Below are positions 30,941 through 39,189 of a stretch of 39,189 nucleotides of DNA, piece after piece; the stretch's first letter is position 1; each line of letters begins with the position of its first letter. Made by a program: the position numbers and the translations under genes. The notes beneath the pieces are model-generated. The model was given only the letters and a program-made list of their open reading frames with translations. It was not told the DNA's origin and ran no database searches. Source of the DNA: Phycisphaerales bacterium (GTDB lineage: Bacteria; Planctomycetota; Phycisphaerae; Tepidisphaerales; Tepidisphaeraceae); assembly GCA_025361735.1 (NCBI GenBank), contig JANYKD010000118.1, forward strand, positions 1 to 39,189, given 5' to 3'.

Positions 30941-32089
30941 ATGCTTGTGGAATGGAATAATCTCAAGTGGATGACAGACGGGAATGTCTGTCCCGCCGGA
31001 GTAAGGATGACAGACAAGAATGTCTGTCCTACCGGAATGAGGATGACAGACAGGAATGTCTGTCCTACGGACTTTCGCGGCGGCTTCACGCTGATTGAAC
31101 TCCTCGTCGTCTTCGCGATTATAGCGATTCTGCTGGCCGCGTCGGCGCCGATGCTGCGGATGTTCACGGGAACGCGGAGCATCGAGGCGGGACAGAACCA
31201 GGTGGCCGCCACCCTGGAGGCGGCGCGGTCGCAGGCGATCACACTGCACGAGATTCGCGGCGTGCTGTTTGTGATGGAAGGGGGCCAGATGGATTTGAAC
31301 GCGAGCGGGTATCCTGTCCCGAGCCCACTCGATGGGTCGAAACCGACAATGAAGTTGATGCCGCCGGGGCGGGTCAAGGCCATCATCGTGCGGGCTTCCG
31401 CGCCGGTGCAGGGAGATGCGAGCTTCATGCAACAGCGCGGCATGGAGGTTTATCTCGACGGGGCGGGCATGGAACCCGTTGTGCTGCCGCAGGGCGTGCT
31501 GCTGCAAACCATCGACAACTGCACGCTGAATACCAACAGCATACGACAGGATGACAACTACATCGGGTTCAACCATTTTCTTGCCAGTCCGGCTAACCCC
31601 TTGGACACGTCGATTCCCGTTGGCGGAGTGATTCTATTTGATGCCGACGGACGACTGGTGACGATGCGCTATGGCTTCCGCCTGGGTTATGTTGATGCCA
31701 CGGGGGCGTATCGTCGCAGCGAGCTTGCCGACATTCTTTTCCCTGGATTGGTGATTGACAACACTCGCCGCTATGTGGCGGGCGCTCCGTGGGTATACAT
31801 CGGCGATGGCGCCGCAACGAATACGCAGGCGGCGGTGGCGCCGTATTCCAATGTGGGGCTGGTTCTATGCGACCGGGAGCAGTTCGACGCCATTGGAACA
31901 CTATGGGATCCACAGTTTTCAAACGTGAAAAACGTGCCTGCCGGCAAGCCAGCACCCTCTCCCGGCGATGAGTACCAGAACGGCAAAGTCTCGAATCATC
32001 CATGGGGCAACGAAGAACAGTGGCTGGACGAGCATTCGGTGCCCATCCTCATCAACCGGGTCACCGGCACCGTGATCAAGGGAGAATAG
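30941..32089 (+). CDS. Pseudopilin-like protein (GspH-like) with palindromic-repeat-encoded leader
   Basis: 382 residues from ATG 30941 (GAGG upstream). Class III signal FRGG|FTLIEL with a helix VVFAIIAILLAASAPML; the following LEAARSQAITLHEIRGVLF segment is GspH-like. The leader before the cleavage site is about 46 residues and is mostly encoded by three copies of a 36-bp palindromic repeat (MTDxNVCPxGxR). Each copy has its own in-frame ATG (30971, 31007, 31043), so the true start is uncertain; the mature protein is the same for all. Rest of the sequence has no recognised domain. Confidence 0.83.
   Translation: MLVEWNNLKWMTDGNVCPAGVRMTDKNVCPTGMRMTDRNVCPTDFRGGFTLIELLVVFAIIAILLAASAPMLRMFTGTRSIEAGQNQVAATLEAARSQAITLHEIRGVLFVMEGGQMDLNASGYPVPSPLDGSKPTMKLMPPGRVKAIIVRASAPVQGDASFMQQRGMEVYLDGAGMEPVVLPQGVLLQTIDNCTLNTNSIRQDDNYIGFNHFLASPANPLDTSIPVGGVILFDADGRLVTMRYGFRLGYVDATGAYRRSELADILFPGLVIDNTRRYVAGAPWVYIGDGAATNTQAAVAPYSNVGLVLCDREQFDAIGTLWDPQFSNVKNVPAGKPAPSPGDEYQNGKVSNHPWGNEEQWLDEHSVPILINRVTGTVIKGE
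30969..31071. repeat. Three tandem 36-bp palindrome-bearing repeats within a prepilin leader
   Basis: Units at 30969-31004, 31005-31040 and 31041-31071 (truncated). Each holds GACAGAC-six bases-GTCTGTC, a 7-bp inverted repeat. They keep the reading frame of the prepilin leader. Not a CRISPR: the units abut with no spacers. Probably a REP-type element that amplified inside the gene. Confidence 0.9.
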
Positions 32090-32092
32090 TAC

Positions 32093-32980
32093 ATGATTCA
32101 GACTCCAAACAATCTCCGCCGCCGCGGTTTCACGTTTGCGGAGATTCTCTTCGCGGTGATGATCCTGGGCATCGGTTTCATCATGATTGCCGGCGTGTTT
32201 CCCGTGGCCCTGCAACAGGCGCAGCTCACGCGCGCCGACGCCGCGGCCGCGGCGATTTCCGAGTCGGCATCGCGCTGGCTCAGCAACAACAGCAATGTAT
32301 TGCACACGGACGATTTCCCGACCACGGCCGGCTATTTCTTCGGCCCGCCGCTACTGACACCCGGGCATCCCCCGGACAACCTTTCGACGTGGGAGCATCT
32401 GCGCGGCAACCTGATTATCAAATCCGATCCGCGCTACGCCTGGGTGCCCGTCATCTTTCGCGAGCAGAACGCCTCGGAAGCCATCGTGTTCCTGTTTGTT
32501 TGCGAGTCGCAGCTCGACGCGTCGTTCATCAATGCCGATGTGAATACGACAACATCCTTGAAATGCACGCTCTATCCCCGCGTCGCCACCGTGACGCAGC
32601 TTGCCGCGGCCAAGCCGCTACTTGGGCAGTTGGCCGACCGGATCACGTTTAAACAGCAGAACGCAACTGACCCCTCCCCCAATATGCTCGCAACTGGGGC
32701 GTATGTCGTCGTGAAGCGGTCGGACAAGACTTTCCCCAATATCTACCGGCTGGGCAATCCCGTGGATCCGACTCTCTCCACGCCGCTGGAATGGGAATTG
32801 ATGCCCGGACACGATCTGGCGGGCGACGTCGACCTCACTAACGCCACATTGCCCGCCTACATGATTGGCCGTCGGAATATCACGCCGGATCTCAACCAGA
32901 ATTCATTCACCGGTCCGCCACAGGACATCGGCATCTATCAAACCACGATTCACCTTACGAGCGAACATGGAAACCAGTAA
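32093..32980 (+). CDS. Type II/IV pseudopilin-like protein (PilV/GspI-like position)
   Basis: 295 residues, start three bases after the previous stop with GGGAGAA as ribosome site. Class III signal RRRG|FTFAEILFAVMILGIGFIM keeps glutamate +5; the AEILFAVMILGIGF pattern is that of GspI/PilV-type minor pilins. The rest has no recognised domain. The next gene starts 14 bases inside this one. Confidence 0.85.
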   Translation: MIQTPNNLRRRGFTFAEILFAVMILGIGFIMIAGVFPVALQQAQLTRADAAAAAISESASRWLSNNSNVLHTDDFPTTAGYFFGPPLLTPGHPPDNLSTWEHLRGNLIIKSDPRYAWVPVIFREQNASEAIVFLFVCESQLDASFINADVNTTTSLKCTLYPRVATVTQLAAAKPLLGQLADRITFKQQNATDPSPNMLATGAYVVVKRSDKTFPNIYRLGNPVDPTLSTPLEWELMPGHDLAGDVDLTNATLPAYMIGRRNITPDLNQNSFTGPPQDIGIYQTTIHLTSEHGNQ

Positions 32981-34187
32981 ACCCATGGCCTTTCAATTTC
33001 AAACATCGCGGCCGGTGCGGGCCTTCACGCTCATCGAGATGATGATCTCGCTGGTGCTGGTGCTGATGCTGATGATCGGCATCAACCAGATATTCAAGAT
33101 GAGCAGCGACGTGGTGGGCGTCGGAATGTTCATGGGCGACGGCGCCGCCAGCCAGCGGGCCATCGGCGACAGCCTGCGCCGCGACACCGGCGGCTGGATG
33201 AAGGATTCGCCGTTCTTCGTGATTCACTGCCAGCAAATCACGCTTCCGGATGGCTCGACGGCCCGCCGCGATTATTTCAGCTTCTTCGCCAACGGTAACT
33301 TCCGGCGGCAGACGGCCGACGACGGTTCGTACAGTTCGAACACCACGTCCAACGAGGCCTTTGTCTGGTATGGTCACCTCGATCCCTGCGAGCACTATGC
33401 CCCGGATCCGCTCGCGGGCCAGCTTGACCCCATTCACGACACGCTCGGCCGCGTGGCGATTCTGCTTTCCCCGCAGACTGCCGCCAACGCCGCGATGCCG
33501 CAGAGCTCACCCGTCGCGGCGCAGGCGAACTATCTCCAGAAGAGCGGAATATCCTTCAGCCCCATCGGCCGCGGCAGTCAGTCGACGACAGCGTACGGCT
33601 CGCGCCGATGGACTGTCGAGGAGAGTCGCTTTGACCTGGCGGATACGACGGCCGATGCGCTGCGGCGCGAGGCCGCGAGCTATATTGAGCTCAACGGCAC
33701 GCCGATCACGAACCCCAGCGCAGTCGGCAGCATCGACTATCGGTTCAAGGCGATCAGCCAACTCTCCCGGCCGGTCACCAGCGAGCTGGTGGCCCGCAAT
33801 GTGCCGATCATGCTGCCCGCGTGCAGCCAGATGATCGTGGAGTTTGCCGAGGACTTTGCGGACCAGACCACTCCCACCAGTCCCGACTTTACCAGGCAGG
33901 ACGGCATCGTCGATTTTATCCCGGGCACGGCCGGCAACGCGGCAAGTCCGCGGACGACGCAGTGGTATGGCCCGACGAACCGCAACGCCTACGACGTGAA
34001 GGCAGTTCCGAACACGCTGCCGCCGGCGGTATCGGCCCGCTTTAGAAGCACCGCAAGCGGCGGACTGGGCACATATGTCTGGCTGAGCAGCGCGCCGAAG
34101 ATGGTGCGCGTGCTGGTGAAGATGGAAGATCCCACCGGCCGGGTTCCGGACGGGGTGTGGTTTGAATACATCCTCGGGCCGAAATAG
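32967..34187 (+). CDS. GspJ/PilW-like minor pseudopilin
   Basis: 406 residues from ATG 32967 (ATG 32985 is an alternative). The signal reads RPVRA|FTLIEMMISLVLVLMLMIGI, again with alanine instead of glycine at -1 and glutamate at +5. The helix pattern LIEMMISLVLVLMLM and position before GspK-like gene fit GspJ/PilW. The protein is about twice the usual GspJ length. It overlaps the previous gene by 14 bases, so translation is likely coupled. Confidence 0.85.
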   Translation: METSKPMAFQFQTSRPVRAFTLIEMMISLVLVLMLMIGINQIFKMSSDVVGVGMFMGDGAASQRAIGDSLRRDTGGWMKDSPFFVIHCQQITLPDGSTARRDYFSFFANGNFRRQTADDGSYSSNTTSNEAFVWYGHLDPCEHYAPDPLAGQLDPIHDTLGRVAILLSPQTAANAAMPQSSPVAAQANYLQKSGISFSPIGRGSQSTTAYGSRRWTVEESRFDLADTTADALRREAASYIELNGTPITNPSAVGSIDYRFKAISQLSRPVTSELVARNVPIMLPACSQMIVEFAEDFADQTTPTSPDFTRQDGIVDFIPGTAGNAASPRTTQWYGPTNRNAYDVKAVPNTLPPAVSARFRSTASGGLGTYVWLSSAPKMVRVLVKMEDPTGRVPDGVWFEYILGPK

Positions 34188-34280
34188 CGCTGTGGACAAA
34201 GCGAACAGTTAGACACGAAGACGCGCAACGGGATGGCGGGGTGGGCGCGAGTTGGCAAGACGAGAGAATGTCGTTGTTAA

Positions 34281-34342
34281 GAATTGAAATTTGGAATGTG
34301 AAATTCGAAATTTCAGATTTCGGATTTGAGATTTTGAATTCG
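34281..34342. repeat. A/T-rich word repeat (GAAATTT units) before the GspK-like gene
   Basis: Reiterates GAAATTT/GATTTGA-type words in an otherwise GC-rich region; its two ends (GAATTGAAATTT and the complement GAATTCAAAATC) are imperfectly inverted. No ORF lies between them. It resembles the arms of the four-helix-bundle elements in style and may be an empty or decayed copy. The rest of the 180-base gap shows nothing. Confidence 0.5.
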
Positions 34343-34367
34343 CGAGATGGAAGGCCAGGAACGAAAT

Positions 34368-37300
34368 ATGAAACAGGCTCGAAGAAAAGGTTCTACCGGC
34401 CGCTCGACAGGCGGACGGCGCAAGGCATCGGTGATGATCCTGGTGGTGGCGCTGCTGGCGCTGCTGGCGCTGATGGGGGTTGCCTGGCTCTCGACGGTGC
34501 GGTCGCAGCGGCTGATGTCGCAACAGGGCGTCCTGAGCACCCGTGTCGATCAGAATCTCACCAGCGCGGTGGATGCCATCAAGGGCGCCATCATCGAGGG
34601 CATTCGTGGGCGTGACGCGGGTTCGGGCAACCCCTCGACGTATCGCCGGGCCAGCTATGGCGGGAATACTTCCACCTACCTCAACGCCGACTTCGACGGC
34701 ATCTACTGGAACGCCCCGACGAACGCGATCGGCCTGGAGATCGCCGCGGGTAATCAGTACCTGGCGTCCCGCGTGCCGCTGGTGAACACGGCTGGCACCA
34801 TCTACTGGCCGACGATCTCGGCGCCGCTGGTTTCGGCCAAGACGAACACCTTGGTGGTGGAAGAAGCGCAGCGGTTTTTCGAGTCGCCGTGGCAACCCGT
34901 CGCGGGGGCTCTGCCGCTCAGGTATCAACGGCGAGCCAGTCAGCCATCCGGAACGGTTATTCAGCCCACGTTCGTCACGTTCAATGAAGGCTCCCCGGGC
35001 GGACCGTTGCACACATATCCTGCGTTTATCATTAACAACGTGCGATATCTCGCCGCCGACACGATGGGCAGCGGCATCGCCGACGCCGGATTGGGCCGCC
35101 TCGTGCAGATCGGCGACATCACCTACTACGTCGCGTATCGCGTCCTGGACAATAACTCGGCAATCAACCTCAGCACGGCGTGGAAGCCTTGCGACACGGA
35201 CATGAGTGCGAGCGGCCCGGACAAGACGGTCACACCCTGGGGGAATTTCTTCCCGAGCAATATCAATCTGTTTTCACTGCTGACAGATAACGGTCTGAAC
35301 ACCACGACTTTCCGCACGGTTGACAGGCAGATGGATGCGCTCAACACGTTCCGACGCGGCAACCTCAACAATCCGTCGTGGGGAACGATGCTCAACGAAA
35401 ACGGCGGGTCGGCCGGCTCGACTTCATCCCCGTACGAAGCGATGTGGATGCAGCTTGGGCGCAGGGTAGACTATCCAGGGCAAATCGCGTCAAACGTGTT
35501 CTATAGCGCGGTCAGTGCCGGTGAGACGGGCCGAATGGCTTCGGGTTCCGTGCTGGCGCCCTACGGCGATCCGTTGCAGTTGGTTAATTCCAACCAGATT
35601 GATTCCGCATTGTTTGAGACGCTCTGTCTTGGCCCGACGGCGCCTTACAACTGGCCGCGTGAGTTCGCAGTTCCGGACGACTCGCATGTCCAGCGCTGGT
35701 ACTACCAGAATTTCGACTACTCGCAGCCCGGGGTGGGTTACTCCGTCTACAATAATCAGTCGAACAAATGGGCCGACAATCCGGGCTTCTCCCGACGCCC
35801 GTTGCTGGTGGCACGGAATGGCGTTTCGCAGGGCGTTCCGTCGGTTCCGGAACAGAACGCATCGTATCCAATGGCGCCGCTGGGCCAGTGCCCGACGCCG
35901 GGTGATATGCCGACCAAGGCATCGCTGAACACGGCCGACTTCAATGAACTGTGGCGGGCGTATTTCATGGTGATGGCGGGGGATCCGACTGCGGCGGATC
36001 CGAATCCGTTTGTCAACGTCGCCGGTATCTTGCCTAACATAGACAACACGCTTTACAAGGGACAGAATTTCGACCCTGCTGGCACGCCCCTTGCCGGCGA
36101 AAGCCGGTATCGGATGTTCCGCAACGGGGGGCGCGCGAATGTGATTGCTGGAGGCACGGCGCCGCTCACGCCGGGCATGATGGTGCAACTTCGTTCGGCG
36201 CTGGCGGCGATCAATACGCGGGCTCTGCGCGACGGAAGCCCGACTTACACCGCCAACAACACGGCGAGTGTTGACCTTACCGATGCATCAGGAGCAACCG
36301 TATACAAAGCACAGGTCTTTGGAATCAAGCCACAGGTGTTCATCACCGAGGTCTATGCGGAGAACGACTGGGTCAGCGATCCTCAAACCAAAGGCGCCAA
36401 CCCCAACGGCTACGTGGCGTTCGAATTGCAGAACCCCAATACGGCCGCCGTGAATATCACTGGATGGAAGATCGCCGCACTGGACCGCAATACCAAAGCC
36501 TTGACCGCTATCCACACATTTGCCAACCGGAGTGTACAGGGGCGCGTCGCCGGAAGTAATACGAATCTGATCTTCATTGAGAACTTTGACGAGGCTGGGA
36601 CCGCGACGGGCAAGGCGGCGAAGTATCGCCCGCAGGTCATCGGCCCAAGCACGATGACACTTGGCGACAACACCAAGCCGGTCTACGTGGAAAAGCTGAG
36701 CGATGTCCTGGGTCAGGAACTGGTCCTGCTCCGGCCGCCGCCGGCTGGCGCAGCAGCCGCGCTTGCCGACTGGATTCCGGTCGACTCGTTCGACTTCACG
36801 ACGTTCAGAACCAAGGCGAAGCTGTATCTGGAAGCTCTTCCCGTTGGATCTGGCAACTGGGTCCAGAACTCGGGTCCTGTGCCGACCCCACCCTTCGCGC
36901 AGTTAATGAAGACGGAAGTCACGCTCTGGCACTATGCCCGGAATTCCAACAATAACGAACCGTTCAAGTGCGTCTATCCCGGCCGCTACTACGTCTCGTC
37001 CATTACCGCCGACGACAATGCCCCGCGACAGCAAGGAACGCGGACGTATACATGGAATTCAATTAGCTATCCGCCGCCCGCTGTACCCGGCGATCCCCAG
37101 GACCCCACCAAGATCACGTACCACGGTGCCATTCTCGGTAACAAGGCGGCCGATCCGCTGGACGGTGGTCTGGACACAACTCGGGCTGCCCAGACAACGT
37201 CGCACGGCGGCCCCCCAACCGTTGACACAAGCTTCGGCGATCAGTCTGTCTCGTCCTATCGGAACAGCGAGTTCACCATTCAGTGGGGCGACTTCAATGT

Positions 37301-38489
37301 ACCTGGTGGAACATACCCCTATGGCGGTTTTGCCCGCAATCTGGACGCATTGGATGTGCCGTTCATCGGGGCCTATGTGATCAAGACGCCGGGCAGCGCG
37401 ACGGTCACCGAGATGAACGCCGTAACCATGGATGCGGTCGCGGCCGAGGATACGGATCCGACGGACGATCCCACCCGGATCGGTAATGTGACGCCAGTGA
37501 CTGCGGTCAAGGGAAACTTCAGACTCGGGGAACAAATCGGCCGCTTTTCGCCGGTGCGAGCCGTTCCTGATGCCGGCGGCGTCGCGGGTTTGCCCAACGA
37601 TTTTGATGCCAATCCCGCTTCCAATGTGGCATGGCGTTATCGCTGGGCGATGAAGCTGCCGGATTATCTGACGGTGCAGGCGCCTTGGGGCGATCACCTG
37701 CCTGATGCACCAACCGAGTATGGCGTGGGCGCGGCCACGCCCAACACCACTGGCGGAACCGCGGTTGCCAATCAGGAGGCCGAGCGCTCCGTGGCGGTGC
37801 AGGGACTCGTGAGCATCAACACGGCGCCGGTGCCGGTGCTAGCGACGGTGCCGTTCCTCAACTGGTCGCGGAGCAATGCCGCCGCTCCGCCGTATCAGCA
37901 GTGGCTGCTCGATTCCCAGCCCGACGAGCGGCTGGTTCCGATGGACGATAATGGCACGGCCATCACGCTGCCGGGGACGAGTCCCATCTACAATCGCACG
38001 ATATACGCTGCCGGGCTCAGCAATCTCGATATTGCCGAGTACATTGTGTATTACCGTGATGTAGAGGATGGCACGGGAAGACCCCACGGGCCGTTCCGAT
38101 CGATCTGGGATCTGTACCAGGTCACAGCGCCAACGGATATGGCGAATCCGAGAGATCCGACAAAGCGCTATCCGCTTTTCCACAGTCTGGCCAAGGCCAT
38201 GCTTGTGGCTCGTGGAACAACGGGCCCTGGAATAGGCGATGGATACCTGTCGCCGTACATTAACTACAACACGCCGCAAACGCAGTTCCTGCTGCTCAAC
38301 CGGGTCAGCAACCTGATCACGACGCGGTCGGATTCGTTCACGGTGTACATCGTCGTGCAGGGTTGGCGCAACGCGGGCTCGCCCAATCCGGAACTGGTTT
38401 CACAGCAGCGGATCGGGATGGTGGTGGATCGATCGGGCGTGACACGGACCAAGCATGATCCGAAGGTAAGCGTGTTTCCGTTGAAGTGA
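34368..38489 (+). CDS. Giant GspK-like minor pseudopilin with lamin-tail-like insert
   Basis: 1373 residues, about four times the usual GspK. ATG 34368 follows AGGAAC; ATG 34347 has no ribosome site. N-terminus: basic stretch then RRKA|SVMILVVALLALLALMGVAWL, a class III-like signal lacking the +5 glutamate, as in GspK/PilX. A middle segment (about 657-740, VFITEVYAENDW...YVAFELQNPNTAAVNITGWKI) looks like a lamin-tail domain. Near the end, SINTAPVPVLATVPFL (about 1148-1163) and GPFRSIWDLYQV (about 1241-1252) match the helix-hairpin-helix-like part of GspK. It probably caps the pseudopilus tip and may carry a surface-binding function. Last gene of the operon, followed by a strong hairpin. Confidence 0.85.
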   Translation: MKQARRKGSTGRSTGGRRKASVMILVVALLALLALMGVAWLSTVRSQRLMSQQGVLSTRVDQNLTSAVDAIKGAIIEGIRGRDAGSGNPSTYRRASYGGNTSTYLNADFDGIYWNAPTNAIGLEIAAGNQYLASRVPLVNTAGTIYWPTISAPLVSAKTNTLVVEEAQRFFESPWQPVAGALPLRYQRRASQPSGTVIQPTFVTFNEGSPGGPLHTYPAFIINNVRYLAADTMGSGIADAGLGRLVQIGDITYYVAYRVLDNNSAINLSTAWKPCDTDMSASGPDKTVTPWGNFFPSNINLFSLLTDNGLNTTTFRTVDRQMDALNTFRRGNLNNPSWGTMLNENGGSAGSTSSPYEAMWMQLGRRVDYPGQIASNVFYSAVSAGETGRMASGSVLAPYGDPLQLVNSNQIDSALFETLCLGPTAPYNWPREFAVPDDSHVQRWYYQNFDYSQPGVGYSVYNNQSNKWADNPGFSRRPLLVARNGVSQGVPSVPEQNASYPMAPLGQCPTPGDMPTKASLNTADFNELWRAYFMVMAGDPTAADPNPFVNVAGILPNIDNTLYKGQNFDPAGTPLAGESRYRMFRNGGRANVIAGGTAPLTPGMMVQLRSALAAINTRALRDGSPTYTANNTASVDLTDASGATVYKAQVFGIKPQVFITEVYAENDWVSDPQTKGANPNGYVAFELQNPNTAAVNITGWKIAALDRNTKALTAIHTFANRSVQGRVAGSNTNLIFIENFDEAGTATGKAAKYRPQVIGPSTMTLGDNTKPVYVEKLSDVLGQELVLLRPPPAGAAAALADWIPVDSFDFTTFRTKAKLYLEALPVGSGNWVQNSGPVPTPPFAQLMKTEVTLWHYARNSNNNEPFKCVYPGRYYVSSITADDNAPRQQGTRTYTWNSISYPPPAVPGDPQDPTKITYHGAILGNKAADPLDGGLDTTRAAQTTSHGGPPTVDTSFGDQSVSSYRNSEFTIQWGDFNVPGGTYPYGGFARNLDALDVPFIGAYVIKTPGSATVTEMNAVTMDAVAAEDTDPTDDPTRIGNVTPVTAVKGNFRLGEQIGRFSPVRAVPDAGGVAGLPNDFDANPASNVAWRYRWAMKLPDYLTVQAPWGDHLPDAPTEYGVGAATPNTTGGTAVANQEAERSVAVQGLVSINTAPVPVLATVPFLNWSRSNAAAPPYQQWLLDSQPDERLVPMDDNGTAITLPGTSPIYNRTIYAAGLSNLDIAEYIVYYRDVEDGTGRPHGPFRSIWDLYQVTAPTDMANPRDPTKRYPLFHSLAKAMLVARGTTGPGIGDGYLSPYINYNTPQTQFLLLNRVSNLITTRSDSFTVYIVVQGWRNAGSPNPELVSQQRIGMVVDRSGVTRTKHDPKVSVFPLK

Positions 38490-38535
38490 ATTGAACCGTG
38501 GCCGCCTGTTGTTGGGGCTGGCCAGATTCGAAGTT

Positions 38536-38565
38536 GCGAGCGGGCATCAAGTGATGCCCGCTCGC
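38536..38565 (+). terminator. Rho-independent terminator of the pilus operon
   Basis: GCGAGCGGGCATCA (38536-38549) pairs perfectly over 14 bases with 38552-38565 around a 2-base spacer, followed by TTTGTTTGTG. It lies 47 bases after the stop of the GspK-like gene. No T-run is on the other side, so it serves mainly the plus strand. Confidence 0.85.
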
Positions 38566-38604
38566 TTTGTTTGTGTGGCCGCGATCAACAATCGCATTAC
38601 GCTT

Positions 38605-38632
38605 GGACCTTTGAACTCTTGAACCTTTGAAC
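38605..38632. repeat. Solo word repeat (CCTTTGAAC units) near the FIST gene end
   Basis: CCTTTGAAC occurs at 38608-38616 and 38624-38632 with a TTGAAC word between. It ends five bases before the FIST-gene stop codon. No inverted partner or ORF is attached in the window. Same style as the other word repeats. Confidence 0.45.
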
Positions 38633-38636
38633 CCTC

Positions 38637-39189
38637 CTACCGGGGGCGGAAGAAGGCGAAGCTGGCGGTGTGGCCGTGGATGAAGTTGCGGCCGCCGACG
38701 GGGCCGAATTCACCGGCGGCGAAGAAGCCGGCGACGGGAGTCTGGGGGAGCACCTTCTGCGAGGTGGCGATGTCGTGGCTGGGCTGCTCGAACATGCGCG
38801 AGCCGCGGCCGTTGCAGGAAAACAGCAGGCCGCCGGCCGGGGGACGCAGGCGCTGCGGCAGCAGCAGATCGGTCATGTCCTCGTCGGCGGTGATGGCGTC
38901 GCGGACATGAAACTGCACAGTCTGGCCGGTGCGGACGTAGTCGGTGATGGCGATGGCGCCGTTGGAGCGGTTGACGCGCATGACACCGCGGACGAGGAAA
39001 TCGCCGCGGCCGAATTTCTCGCGGTATTCGTCGATGACGCGGCCGACAAAGAGGCCGTTTTCGAGGAGCTTCTGTTCGCCAGCGCTGAGCTCGACGAGGA
39101 CTTCCTGGGCGACCTCCATCGCGGGGCGGCCGCCGAGTTGTTCGATGACGTTGTCCTTGCCGCGGGTGATGACGAAGGTGCTGCCGACC
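38637..39189 (-). CDS. FIST-domain signal-transduction protein (C-terminal part, cut by window edge)
   Basis: The last 183 or so residues of a FIST protein; the frame stays open to the window end, beginning VGSTFVITRGKDNVIEQLGG. The FIST_C pattern is strong: GGLLFSCNGRGSRMF, VLPQTPVAGFFAAGEFGPVGGRNFIHGHTASFAFFRPR. The family is thought to sense small ligands, perhaps amino acids, and often works with histidine kinases or diguanylate cyclases. An internal ATG at 39119 is not the start, because conserved sequence continues upstream. It converges on the pilus operon. Confidence 0.88.
   Translation of the reverse strand, partial: VGSTFVITRGKDNVIEQLGGRPAMEVAQEVLVELSAGEQKLLENGLFVGRVIDEYREKFGRGDFLVRGVMRVNRSNGAIAITDYVRTGQTVQFHVRDAITADEDMTDLLLPQRLRPPAGGLLFSCNGRGSRMFEQPSHDIATSQKVLPQTPVAGFFAAGEFGPVGGRNFIHGHTASFAFFRPR

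Noticed and set aside
30969-31071. CRISPR-like short repeats
   Set aside because: The 36-bp units abut directly with no unique spacers and are part of a prepilin reading frame; no cas genes are present.
34209-35012. Minus-strand 267-codon frame across the word repeat and the GspK-like gene
   Set aside because: It reads the A/T-rich word repeat and the antisense of the GspK-like gene; its text (SKSQIRNLKFRI) is a by-product of the repeat.

Overview
The window looks like a chromosomal segment of a high-GC Gram-negative bacterium, most likely a planctomycete (Phycisphaerae-like) or a close PVC relative. This is an inference from the type IV pilus/pseudopilin cassette with a giant GspK-like last gene, very large secreted propeller proteins, a single-heme GGDEF-EAL protein, four-helix-bundle genes in an operon, and several families of short palindromic repeats. 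No rRNA, tRNA, CRISPR array or insertion sequence with a transposase was seen.

Layout. (1) 261-11617, ordinary chromosomal genes: cysK (minus) with an internal 27-bp duplication and an operator-like dyad; a 1370-residue secreted beta-propeller/carbohydrate-module protein carrying an in-frame palindromic insertion; a membrane c-heme GGDEF-EAL protein (minus); an OprB-type porin; and a pyruvate/indolepyruvate-type ThDP decarboxylase. (2) 11907-20266, a type VI secretion cargo island without core T6SS genes: VgrG, a DUF6484 protein, a DUF2169 protein, a degenerate ketosynthase-fold protein, a PAAR-like (DUF4150) protein with a C-terminal HExxH domain, a low-GC candidate lipoprotein immunity gene, a HEAT-repeat (TIGR02270-like) protein, and a DUF2778/Tlde1-like L,D-transpeptidase effector with an extra N-terminal domain. 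(3) 20392-38489, one long plus-strand type IV pilus/type II secretion-like operon: PilB-like ATPase, four-helix-bundle gene, PilT, second PilB-like ATPase, second four-helix-bundle gene, PilC, seven prepilin-like proteins and a 1373-residue GspK-like protein, ending at a strong hairpin terminator. (4) 38637-end, the C-terminal part of a FIST-domain protein on the minus strand.

The most unusual signal is in region 3. Each four-helix-bundle gene sits exactly at a gene junction and is bracketed by a long inverted repeat built from short reiterated words (a 20-bp perfect match of GTCCGTAGTC-type words in one, a 17-bp perfect match of AAAAGGTA-type words in the other). The two proteins belong to different subgroups and the repeats are unrelated in sequence, yet the architecture is the same. 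It resembles the intervening sequences of 23S rRNA genes, which also carry a four-helix-bundle ORF inside an RNase III-cleavable stem, but here the host is a protein-coding operon. Similar word repeats without an ORF lie at other junctions of the same region. A working hypothesis is a family of mobile, RNA-structure-based insertions that tolerate or alter operon mRNA processing.
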